DNA of 64,000 nucleotides, from positions 61,625,901-61,689,900 of the forward strand of contig CAMZMU010000040.1 of NCBI GenBank assembly GCA_947311845.1. Direction: 5' to 3'. Numbering within the stretch: position 1 is the stretch's first letter; each line of letters begins with the position of its first letter. The DNA is from Poa pratensis (Eukaryota; Streptophyta; Magnoliopsida; Poales; Poaceae). The translations under genes were made by a program, and so were the position numbers. The notes under the pieces were generated by a model. The model was given only the letters and a program-made list of their open reading frames with translations, did not search any database and was not told where the DNA came from. Of this stretch, positions 24,301-32,987 are shown in pieces.

Positions 24301-26971
24301 ATAACATGTTAGGAAGAGTTTAGTGTTGCTGGTGTTTATTAGGGAATACTATCACTAGTATGGGCATTCCCTAGAATTTCCTAGTCTTTAGGATTTGTTG
24401 TGGATAAAATCATTGGTGTCCTTGATTTTAGAAAATGTTGTTGAACATCAGTAGCCTTTCATATCTACTGATATTATAGCATGTCACCTCTGGTTGCTTA
24501 TTACTTTGTTCTTAGCAAAGCTTGATTAGTTAGGTTTATGGGTAGGATTACTTAGAACTTCCTAGCATGAGTAGCTCTTGTGTCTAGTTTATGTTTTAGT
24601 GATTTTTACAAATAGCCAGAGGATAATTAACCTCTTAATGCCTTGTCATGATAGTGGAACACCCACGGTTCCATTGCATTCTGATTGAAAAGTAGGGTTC
24701 TCAAACCTAAGCATGTTTGTAGTAACCTTTTTGTCAACTAGATGTGAGTAGTTGTTTTCCCTTTTGAGGATTGAGTGATTGATGTGTGGTGAAGTATTTT
24801 TGGCTTGTAGAGATTAAATGGTGACTTAACTTTTGTCTGAAGTATTTCCTGTTTAAATAAAGATGTTAGTTGCTCATCCTTGCCTAAGGTAATTTTGAGA
24901 TCTATGGCCCTAGCTTGTGTATAAGTGTTAGACTACTGATTAGTATAAGGCCCTTGTAAGTGTAGATCCTAGTTGGTTGCTTGAATGATTAGTTTGATGC
25001 TTGTGGTTGTTATTTGTTTGTGTACCACTTGTGGTGTTGTTGGTGTATTGATTGTTGTTTATTTCTCTGTTTGCGACGCTAGATAATAACGCTACCGGAG
25101 TGGTATTTGGAGAGAATTGATCGAGGAAGGATGGGATTTTTATTATATTGATCAACAAGGAGAAGTCCAGGGACATTATGCTGAAACCAGGCAAGCTACT
25201 TCACTGAGCTTGCATCTATATACATCTATTTTGATTTACCTGTTTATTTATAATTAGCATAATGATTTACGTGGTGTTTGCCACGAAAGCTATGATTTTG
25301 AAAACCCTTTTCCAAATTACAAGTATATTATTAAGACACCGATATAGAGGTGTCAGTGGTATACAATGATTTCGAAATGAATTTGTTTTACTCCAAAACC
25401 TTCTGTGAAAAATCCTTTTGGTGGGATTACGAACCACCCAAGTTTTGGTTAAAAGTATTTTGCTATCACAATTGGAAAGATTTTGAAAACCTTTTTAAAA
25501 GTATATGAAACACTATTTTGCCACTCTATGTAGAAATATCAGTTTGTTTATATAAAACTATAGGATGGGAAAAACATTGTTTATTCAAAACTCCTTTGAA
25601 AATCCTTGGATGGATTATGGTATGCCGAGATGTCGGTATGGAAGTGGAGAAAAGAAGTATGGTGTTGTTTATGAAAAATGCACATTGTGTCTTTGTACTA
25701 TGACTACCAGCCGATAACCTGTGCGACCACATTTACCCACATATGGGCAAGGGCGTAGTCATATAATTTGCTCGTGTTAGTACTGGATGCCTCAATAACG
25801 AGGATAACCTCGTTCCATGAGGGGATGGTTGGTGACCTGCCCCTGACCTGGGTCCTCTTAAGAGAAGTCTACCGGAAGCCGGTATGAGCGTAAAGAAGAA
25901 AGAGGATTGAAGGGCTCCCTTGGGTCCGCCGGGCAGAACTACGAAGTCCTCACACTTAGTTTCCGACGGGCATGGATTTAAGTGTCGATGGAACCGTTTC
26001 GTAGCGGTAGGATCCTATACTAGCATGAGCAAAGGACAGGCTATGGCCGGGAACTCAACTTCGCATACCCTGGTATGGCGGGACGTGGCTGACACGATGA
26101 GTGACCGGATGGGTGTGGGAAAAGCGTGCTACCTCTGCAGAGGGTAAAACTATTCGAATAGCCGAGTCCTCGGATATGGACAGTTGGGAGGCTGTCCTAA
26201 GACCATGTGCAAGTTTTACAAAGTTTTGGGTTTGAAAGGAAAATGAGTGGAAATTGTTTTATGCAACTATACCGAGGGTATGGTATGAGGTTGCTGGTAA
26301 AATACGTAACCATGAAGGGGTATGATCAGAAACCAGGAGGTTTCGGAGAAAGGGACAAGAGGGTGATTTTCGAGGAAAAAGTTTTAAAGGGTTTTCTCAC
26401 CTTTTAGAACGAAGGTATATTTTCGGGAAAAAGGTTTAAAAAGACTTCTTACCTTTTTCAACTAAGGTAGGTGAGAAAACTGCTTTCCAAAATGTTTTGT
26501 CTTCAACGGTTTACAAATCTACTCTTCCCTTTTTAAATAAAGATATAGTGTTGTTTTTCTAAAAATAAAAGTCTTTTAAAATTAAAAACTAGTGCATGCT
26601 CCTGTTGGGGTAGTTTGCGAGTACAATCAAATGTACTCATATTGGTTTCGTCCCTGGCTATTGTCTTAGCCAGATTGTGGAAGAAGAGCAGTTCGAAGAA
26701 GAGGAGTTCACTGACGTCCTTGCGAACTAGGGCGCTTCCCAGTCAGCTGCCTGTAGGGTTAAGGCAAATGACTTGGGCTCCACGTTGTTTGGTGGTTCCG
26801 CTGCAAGTACCTGTTGAAGCTGATCACTTCCATCAAGTAAGTAAATAAATTCGGTACGTATGGATGTTCTTTGGTTACCAAGTTTAATTGTGCTTCAGCG
26901 ACGCACTGATCATGGGATCGCTGATATGTAGGCACAAGGGTATTTCGGACAGTTAGTCCGGGGTCCCCACA
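21398..26971 (+). repeat. 3' LTR of the LARD (5574 bp)
   Basis: Near-perfect copy of 14048-19615 with scattered single-base changes and short indels. A cluster of differences occurs around 25828-26010, and smaller changes around 25410-25515. Ends at the TSD copy GGCAC. Confidence 0.9.
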
Positions 26972-27071
26972 GGCACCTCTCCCAATCTTGACTCCGACTA
27001 GCGCGGCCAGCGGAGAGGATCCTAGCTCGGGCGGTCCGGGCATGGAAATTTCACTGTGGCAACTTTCGAGG

Positions 27072-27095
27072 GAGAGAGAGAGAGAGAGAGAGAGA
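27072..27095. repeat. (GA)n microsatellite
   Basis: About twelve uninterrupted GA dinucleotides lie 100 bp downstream of the LARD. Confidence 0.9.
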
Positions 27096-27127
27096 ATTCA
27101 AGCTCGTGGTTTCTATCTTTCCAGAGC

Positions 27128-27660
27128 TACTCCCTCAGTTCCTAATTATAAGGGCTTCTTTGGATTGCAGGTTTTTAAAAACGTAGGATTGAGATGTCAT
27201 GTGAAGTGGATTCCTACAGAATTTTAAAACGCAGGAATTTTGCAGCAGGTGCCTTTGGATGGTGAACAGGAATTGAACGCAATATTTTTAAAGGATTATT
27301 GAGAGAGATAGAGTGAAACTGCATTGGACTTCGTGTAGAAAAATTAAAATGAGGTTTGAGCTCATGTTAAGAATCCTATGAAATTGGGGTCATAGGAATG
27401 GATTTCACAGGAATTTGGCGACCCCAATCCTATGATCCAAAGGGGGCTTCCATAGGAAAAGTTTCATTGGATTCAAACCCTCCAAAATTCCTATAAAAAT
27501 CCTAGTATCCAAAGAGGGCCTGAGATGTTTTAGATATTGCAAAGGGGACTACATACGGACTAAAATAAATGAATACACACTAAAACACGTCTAGATTAGT
27601 ACGAAGTCGAGAAAACCGAGAAAAACTAAAACATCTTACATGTTCCGCTTTGATATAGTA
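27128..27660. mobile_element. Stowaway-like MITE split by another MITE
   Basis: The left end TACTCCCTCAGTTCCTAATTA is a standard Stowaway (mariner) terminus. The right portion after 27523 has GGACTACATACGG and AAAACACGTCTA, typical of the Stowaway interior, and ends in a degenerate inverted terminus (CTAAAACATCTTA ... TAGTA). The middle is occupied by the MITE at 27152-27520. Confidence 0.6.
27152..27520. mobile_element. Tourist-like MITE nested in the Stowaway-like MITE
   Basis: The 369-bp insert has inverted termini GGGCTTCTTTGGATTGCAGG and, on the other strand, GGCCCTCTTTGGATACTAGG. The flanking trinucleotides are TAA (27149-27151) and TGA (27521-27523), near the TWA target expected of Harbinger/Tourist elements. 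It is non-coding. Confidence 0.6.
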
Positions 27661-27666
27661 CTATTT

Positions 27667-27768
27667 GTTTACTCAGGTCGGATCGTATTATTATGTTGTT
27701 TATTATTGTTACTATTAGTTTACTCATGTCGGATCGTATTATTATGTTGTTTATTATTGTTATTAATA
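27667..27768. repeat. Tandem duplication, 51-bp unit, two copies
   Basis: GTTTACTCAGGTCGGATCG with its AT-rich follow-on at 27667 is repeated at 27718 with a few substitutions. The 27770-28200 stretch after it shows no gene. Confidence 0.8.
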
Positions 27769-28407
27769 TACGTGTGTGCAACATATATTTACATGTAAGT
27801 TTCAAGATCACTGAATGGATTTTAGAACCCAACCCGCTTGATCCGAGCAAAAAAAACTTAAAATTACGTACTAGATGTAGGATGTGTATACGTACCCGTG
27901 TCCTTTTCTGTTGATTTTTTGGAAGACCTAAAAATACAATTTTAAAAAACGAGCACCGGGGATAATGTGCAACAAGGCTTGTCGGTGGGCTTTTGGGGCA
28001 GACGGACGCTGCTTCCAGCCACGGGCGATTCAGCGGTAAGAACTGCTCGGGTGATATCAAGGTTTCTGTCAGATTGAGCCCGTCACACTACCGAGGCCGA
28101 CGGGTGAGATTAGAGGCCATCGTCGGGTCAGATTGGGCCCATCAATGATGAGTTTGCTGTGAATGTAATTTATTGTACAGTGACTGCAAGCATCAAACAG
28201 TAGACGGTAATATTCGTCGATCCGTTATTAATCAAAACTAACAATACAGCATAGATACAGTGCACGCCGCTGTCGTCTCCGAACAGGTCGAAAACAAGCA
28301 CGTCAAACACAAACACGCGGTAAGTGAAGAGGAAATGAAAAACTTAGCCCACACACACTGAGTACACCACACGAACATGTGCACACCTATACAACCGTCC
28401 GGCCGAC

Positions 28408-28758
28408 TTAGTAGTGGCCAGTACCGGCGGCAGGAGAGTAGTACGCTCCCGCTGCCGGCGCCGGCGTGGTGGCGACGCCATGCTTGTTGTGGTGGGCGTG
28501 GCCGCCGAGGCATCCGGTGGCGCCGTGCTTGTGGATGCGGTGCTCGATGGCCTCCTCGCGGTGCAGGGCCTTGTCCTGGTGGAGCTCCATCTTGGCGGCG
28601 GCGACCTTGGCCTTGCCGCGCTCGTGCGCCAGCTCCCGCTCCGCGTGCGACCTCGCCGTCGCCGCCTCCGCCTTCTCCTCCGCCTTGGCGCGCGTCACCT
28701 TGGTCTTGGCCTTCGCCGCGCTCACGCCGTCCTTCACCTTCTCCTTAGCGTGCTGCAT
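28408..28758 (-). CDS. LEA_1-family late embryogenesis abundant protein, long paralogue
   Basis: This 116-aa intronless protein starts at the ATG at 28756-28758 (MQHAKEKVKDGVSAAKAK). Residues 1-80 are the LEA_1 domain with ATARSHAERELAHERGKAK. The tail of about 35 residues is Gly/His/Ala-rich and Tyr-containing, and ends AGTGHY. The three short copies lack this tail and end in HGAGH instead. The TATA box (28882-28888) lies inside the longer upstream frame, which excludes the distal ATG. The promoter carries G-box/ABRE and RY elements, so seed- and ABA-linked expression is a reasonable inference. It belongs to the same cluster as the copies at 6252-12414; removing the LARD would bring it to about 3 kb from copy 3. 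Confidence 0.9.
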   Translation of the reverse strand: MQHAKEKVKDGVSAAKAKTKVTRAKAEEKAEAATARSHAERELAHERGKAKVAAAKMELHQDKALHREEAIEHRIHKHGATGCLGGHAHHNKHGVATTPAPAAGAYYSPAAGTGHY

Positions 28759-28881
28759 CCTCGCTGGTTTAGCTCCTTCGCTTCTCCTCACTGTCTCTTG
28801 ATTCTTCGCTCGCTCGGATGATTGATGATCGATCGATCTGCTTGGCTTGTTTGGATGTGCTGCCTGCTCGACCGAGTGCAA

Positions 28882-29120
28882 TTTATAAGTGGCAGATGAC
28901 TCCACGTGGACGAATCAGCGGGCGACGTGTCGTGGACACGTGGGCTGCATGCATGCAACTGGATAGAACGGCTCGATCGTGCTGGAGATCGAGAGGACGG
29001 CCAGGTGGGCTATCGGACAGATGCTTCCAGAAGAAGGAACAAAGAAATTAAGAAAGTGTACACGTACTTGAAGGAATCAGTGAAGGATGGACGATCATGC
29101 ATGCATGCTACTCCCACGTG
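28882..29120 (-). promoter_or_regulatory. Promoter of the long LEA gene: TATA, ABREs and RY repeats
   Basis: TATAAAT is at 28882-28888 on the minus strand. CACGTG G-boxes occur at 28903-28908, 28937-28942 and 29115-29120, with ACGTGT at 28925-28930. RY elements (CATGCATG) occur at 28948-28955 and, as CATGCATGCATGC, at 29096-29108. ABRE plus RY is the known arrangement through which bZIP and ABI3/VP1-type factors drive seed-maturation genes. Confidence 0.75.
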
Positions 29121-29506
29121 ATTGGATTGGAGGTAATCAAGTGCGGCTGCTCTACTCCGGCGTCCGAGAGGCTGTGCTCTCAAAGGCGGCGGCCGCATAA
29201 CGTCATGTCATACGTAGTAGCGCGTGTTCTAGCTGGATTTTACCTACAGTCTGCTCCTCTTCTCTAACTCAGTAGAATATATTATTTAATCTATTTTCTT
29301 AAGTGTGCCCAAATTTTTTATGTGCACACTATATCTGCCAGTTTTCTGTGCTCCAACAGATTAATAAATATTTGAGACACTGTTTTTGGAGGAAATATGA
29401 CATGGAAGATAGAGATACAAGTATACAACTCTCATTGCATGGGACAAAGTTTGCAAACCGAAAAATCAAGATGGCCTTGGAGTATTGAATTTATTCATCC
29501 AGAACA

Positions 29507-30515
29507 CTCCTCACTCAGAACACTACTCTTGCTCACTCCCGAACAGTAACTTGAGAGTCGTCCTCGACTTTTCCTCCGCCTCGCCGGCTCGCGCCTTGCT
29601 CCTCTCCGGCGGCGTTGCCGCTCGGCGTGGACATGGTGGCGTAGCTTGGCTTGTACATACCAGTAGTCTAGGTTTAGCTTTATCTTTGTGTGGCTCTATG
29701 CCGTCGTGTGGCTCTATGTCGTTAATGTTTGAGGGTAGGCTCATGGATCTTGGCGGCCAGATCCATGGCGCCGTGTCCTTCTTCGCTCAAGCTGTGCCTC
29801 GCTGGTCGCAGGCGGTGGCACATGTGAGGGCGCGGAAGCCGCGCATCCCTCCTAATAAGACGCGCTTCGGAAGCTTCGGGCGGGGGTCTACAGGCCGCTC
29901 CTTGCTCTGCTTTGTTCTTCTTCTACTCGGCGTGGTGCTCTCATGGTTGGTCCTGCGATGTGGCTGAAGGCCGGCTTTCACAGCTGGGGATTTCGCAAGT
30001 GTAGAGCCTTTCTCTCTTCTCCGGAACGCCATGGTGGCGATGGGGGGATGCAGAGTACGGAGCTGCGCGAGCCATTCTTCATCTGTGCAGGAGTTGCGAT
30101 GCTGCTGGATATTGGAAGACACTCTCGGCGCCCTTGTGCTTGGCAGCAGACTATGGAGACCATCTGGTGGTCACGGATTCCGGCGATGGAGATTATTGCC
30201 GGTATTTCTTCAACCTCCATGAGGAGGCCCTGCTCCAAGCTCGCGTTGGCGTTCATCATTCTTCTGTCATCAAGTGGTTTTGTCCCTGATTCCAGTGAGA
30301 GTGGCCAATGCTCGAGCTTGCAATTCCATGGCGGAGGCAGAGGGCCCAATTGCTTTTTCAAAACTTTGTTTAGGGCCTGTTTCATAATATGTAGGGACTT
30401 ATTTGTAATTGTTTATTTCTTTGAGGTCCCTTTTGTAAAATGTACCTGCACCGCTCTGAATGAATGAAGCATCCAGGCCCTTCGGGGCCTCTCCTGTGTT
30501 CAAAAAAAAAAAAAA
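29507..30515 (+). mobile_element. Poly(A)-tailed retroposon of about 1 kb
   Basis: The insert is bounded by a 10-bp TSD ATCCAGAACA (29497-29506 and 30516-30525) and ends in a 14-A tail (30502-30515), the signature of LINE-mediated reverse transcription. Just before the tail a hairpin AGGCCC-TTC-GGGGCCT is followed by GTGTTC. The body has GC-rich and AT-rich parts without a recognisable domain. It may be a 5'-truncated LINE derivative or a processed transcript. An apparent 160-aa frame starting at 29485 begins in the host L1 and is not real. Confidence 0.7.
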
Positions 30516-30719
30516 ATCCAGAACAAAGCTCTGTTGCTTAAGCATCTGCACAAGTCTTTTAACTGCCATGAAATTCCATGGGTTAAATTTGTGCATGAGA
30601 AAAATTATGCTAACCGAGCCATGATGATAGACCGGTGGGCTCCTTTTGTGGAAAAGCTTTGTCAAATTGATCCCTGACTACAAGCAGATGGCAAGATGCC
30701 AAATAAGAGTGGTACTTCC

Positions 30720-30905
30720 ATGAGAATCAAGCGCTGGATTGGTGGTTGGCGCTCCGGGTGCGGAGCCGGCCCGTCTGGGTTCGAGTCCCAGCTGTGCGTG
30801 CTCGAGCAAATCGAGTCCTGGCTGTGTGCTCGAATAAACCGGGTGTCTCACCTACCTAATAACGTATAACCAAGGAAGGGATCATTCACCCCGTTGGCAA
30901 TGTTT
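30720..30905 (+). mobile_element. tRNA-derived SINE
   Basis: A 186-bp insertion lies between two copies of a 16-bp TSD TAAGAGTGGTACTTCC (30704-30719 and 30906-30921). Its 5' part is tRNA-like: TGGTTGGCGCTCCGG is a candidate A box and GGTTCGAGTCC a perfect B box, the two parts of a Pol III internal promoter. A unique body follows, ending ...GGCAATGTTT without a long A tail. It interrupts the L1 coding block between IRSG and VMFW. It is not a functional tRNA gene because the cloverleaf is not closed. Confidence 0.8.
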
Positions 30906-31361
30906 TAAGAGTGGTACTTCCGTTATGTTCTGGTCCGATGAGTGGAGCTTGAACTCCTGCAAAAACAAATACCCTAAGCTATATTCTATTTGTATCTCTG
31001 TCAATAAAAGGTTTTATGCAATAGTGACAACTTTCACGTGCCACTCTCATCTCAAGCATACCACCAGTTGCAGCTGCTTCATAATGATTTAGTACCAATT
31101 CAACTCACTCAAGAACCAGACATTTGGTAATATAACTGGAACTATAAAAATTTCTCATCGGTCAAGGCTTATGAAAAAATATCCTCAATCCGGGGCCTCC
31201 AAGTCATGAATTACAAAAGCTATGGAAATCTGCAGCAATTTTGAGATAAAAGTTTTCTTCTGGTTAGTCCTTCATGATCGTGTTAACACAAGAAATCTGC
31301 TATCAAGGAAATCGTTCTATCTGCCAAAATAGAACGATTTCAAGGAAATTTATACACAGCT

Positions 31362-31383
31362 GGGGGGGGGGGGGGGGGGGGGG
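31362..31383 (+). repeat. Homopolymer run of 22 G
   Basis: Twenty-two consecutive G lie at the junction between the L1 remnant and the DUF6598 promoter. A run of this length can form a G-quadruplex and is prone to sequencing and assembly length errors. Confidence 0.9.
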
Positions 31384-31515
31384 ATTCTCTTCAATCTTCG
31401 TGCATAAATTTTCTACAAATTAAGGACCAGCTGAGTATAACAGTCGTCTCCACTCCAGATCTATTAGTATCAGGCCGATCCATCGAGGCTGCCCTACCCT
31501 GTCCTACAAGCGGAT
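31384..31515 (+). promoter_or_regulatory. Presumed proximal promoter and 5' leader of the DUF6598 gene
   Basis: Only about 130 bp separate the G run from the start codon. CATAAATT near 31404 is a weak TATA candidate and the rest is pyrimidine-rich leader-like sequence. The annotation depends on position only. Confidence 0.3.
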
Positions 31516-31751
31516 ATGGCTCCGGCTAAGAGCATGGCGAGCGCCTACGAGGCCGCGATGATGGCCAACGCGGCGGCCGTGAAAGCCGCCAAGGTATTCC
31601 GGGCGAAAGCCGAAGAAGCCGAAGAGGCCACAAGGACAGCCATGGCGAGGGCCGAAGAAGCCGCCAAGGCGATGGCCCAGGAGGCCACCGAGGAGGAGCT
31701 ATTCGCCGCCACGTTCCGCCCCTACTGGAACAGACTATACGCCTGCCGCGG
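31516..31751 (+). pseudogene. DUF6598 gene, exon 1, 5' part
   Basis: Opens at ATG 31516-31518 and runs without stop through a helical stretch rich in KA and EEA (coiled-coil-like) to TFRPYWNRLYACRG. The last five bases (CGCGG, 31747-31751) are the left TSD copy. Beyond it the frame runs into the LTR and stops at 31762-31764. Confidence 0.85.
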
Positions 31752-32453
31752 TGTCGAGGTATAAAGTTCGGCATATGCCAATGGGGATGTCTTGAGTGGG
31801 TGGAGCCCAGCAGGTTGCGTTGCGACGGTGCTCGCTCGGGATTAGGCACGAGCACGGTGAACACCGAGACGTACCCAGGTTCAGGGCCCTCGTGTGGAGG
31901 TAACACCCCTACTCCTGCACTGATCTGTATATGATGGTCACCAGGGTTACAATGGTGCTCCTCGAGCTGTATGCTGAGCTCTCTGAACTATGGTGGCTGA
32001 TGAATCCAAGCTGGGGTAGGGAAAATGGTCCGAAGTCCGAACCCCTTCCATGGGGTGCCCGGCCCTCCTTATATAGGACTGGGGGGCCGGTTACAAGTCG
32101 TGTCGGCTAGCCGTCTTCCCGGCTAGCGGAGGCGGGCCCGATCCTACGGTCACCTATAGTGGTTAGGCACTGTGGGCTACTCTACACCTTGTAGGTTAGG
32201 CCGGCTGACCCCTGTAGACTGTACACTGTGGACGACGTCACGTAGCCGCGGCGGGAACCCGGCCGCGGGGCGAGCGGGGATCAGGTGCTCCTGCCCATAC
32301 CTCCTTGTCCTCTTATCTGTATCCCCTTGGAGAGCATCCGAGGGACGGCCGCGGGGCGAGCGGGGATCCGACTCCGGCTTGCCATCTTCGCACCCGTCAG
32401 CCTGGCGCCCGGCTTGCCGTCTGAACGGCTACCCGGAAATTATTCCCCTGACA
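31752..32453 (-). repeat. 3' LTR of the Tat-like element
   Basis: This 702-bp LTR matches 51737-52514 but lacks an ~80-bp tandem copy present there. The minus-strand sequence before it, GAGCTCGGGGGCTAC (32454-32468 on the plus strand), is the polypurine tract. Confidence 0.88.
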
Positions 32454-32987
32454 GTAGCCCCCGAGCTCGGGTAGGCTTCGAAGTCGGCATGGCTAGAAAC
32501 CTGCGGGAGCTCCTAAAAACTTTGTTGCTGTTGACGACATTGCCGTTGTGAGGGAATCCGGCTACCAGAGTCGGCCTTGAGCGCTCCGCGGCCAACGTCA
32601 GACATGACGCCAGCCACGATGCGGGGCGCAATGCGCAGGGCGCCCTTCGGTTCCCGCGTGGGATCTTCCGTGGCCGATGCCAACACGCCGGATCCTTTAC
32701 GCCGAGGCTTCCGTTGGAAGTGGGGATCGTGGTGAGCCGTTACTGCCGCGCGTGGCGGTCGTGGGCGTCAGTTACGCGCCGCGTTGCACCATCTCCGGGA
32801 ATTACCGTTTTCCCCTCCCCCTTTAAATATTCACTGCCGTGGGGAGAGAGAAAAAATTACTCCGCGCTCGCTGCCTTCATCTTGGACTTCCTCTTCTTCT
32901 TCCTCGCGCTTTCCAGTTTTCGTGACGACTCCAGCATAGGGCCTAGGCAATCCTCGCCAGCCATTGTCGACAAGGAGACGCTAGAGA

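Larger units (their letters stand above)
14048..26971 (+). mobile_element. LARD-type LTR retrotransposon with 5.57-kb LTRs
   Basis: Two almost identical direct repeats (14048-19615 and 21398-26971) start TGTAACATCCC and end GGGGTCCCCACA. They flank a 1782-bp interior, and a perfect TSD GGCAC lies at 14043-14047 and 26972-26976. TGGTATCAGAGC (19620-19631) four bases after the left LTR is the primer site. TTTTAAGGGGGGAAGGATT just before the right LTR is the polypurine tract. The interior has no gag or pol, so the element is a large retrotransposon derivative moved in trans. The GAGGACGAGATT word before the polypurine tract is typical of chromovirus-type gypsy elements. The very similar LTRs imply a recent insertion. 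Confidence 0.93.
29303..31361 (+). mobile_element. L1-type LINE remnant with two nested retroposons
   Basis: Plus-strand coding blocks in order are QQINKYLRHCFWRKYD and LNLFIQNT (29340-29505), then after a 1-kb insert IQNKALLLKHLHKSFNCHEIPWVK (30517-30590). After a SINE come VMFWSDEWSLNSCKNKYPKLYS (30920-30985) and FFWLVLHDRVNTRNLLSRKSF (31255-31320). These are the post-RT and zf-RVT parts of plant L1 ORF2, with stops and frameshifts. The remnant ends at a poly-G run just upstream of the DUF6598 gene. Confidence 0.75.

Noticed and set aside
28408..28905. Longer 165-aa version of the LEA protein with an N-terminal extension (also for the copies at 6671 and 10199)
   Set aside because: The extension includes the TATA box and leader; homology among LEA_1 proteins begins at the inner ATG.
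29485..29967. 160-aa open frame
   Set aside because: It starts in the host L1 and runs across the TSD into the retroposon, so it is chimeric.
30730..30800. Possible tRNA gene
   Set aside because: A and B boxes are present but the acceptor stem does not pair and the unit is flanked by a TSD; it is a SINE head.
31516..31764. Stand-alone 82-aa Ala/Glu-rich protein
   Set aside because: Its last codons lie in the LTR; the natural continuation is at 52520 after the TSD, so it is a broken DUF6598 exon.
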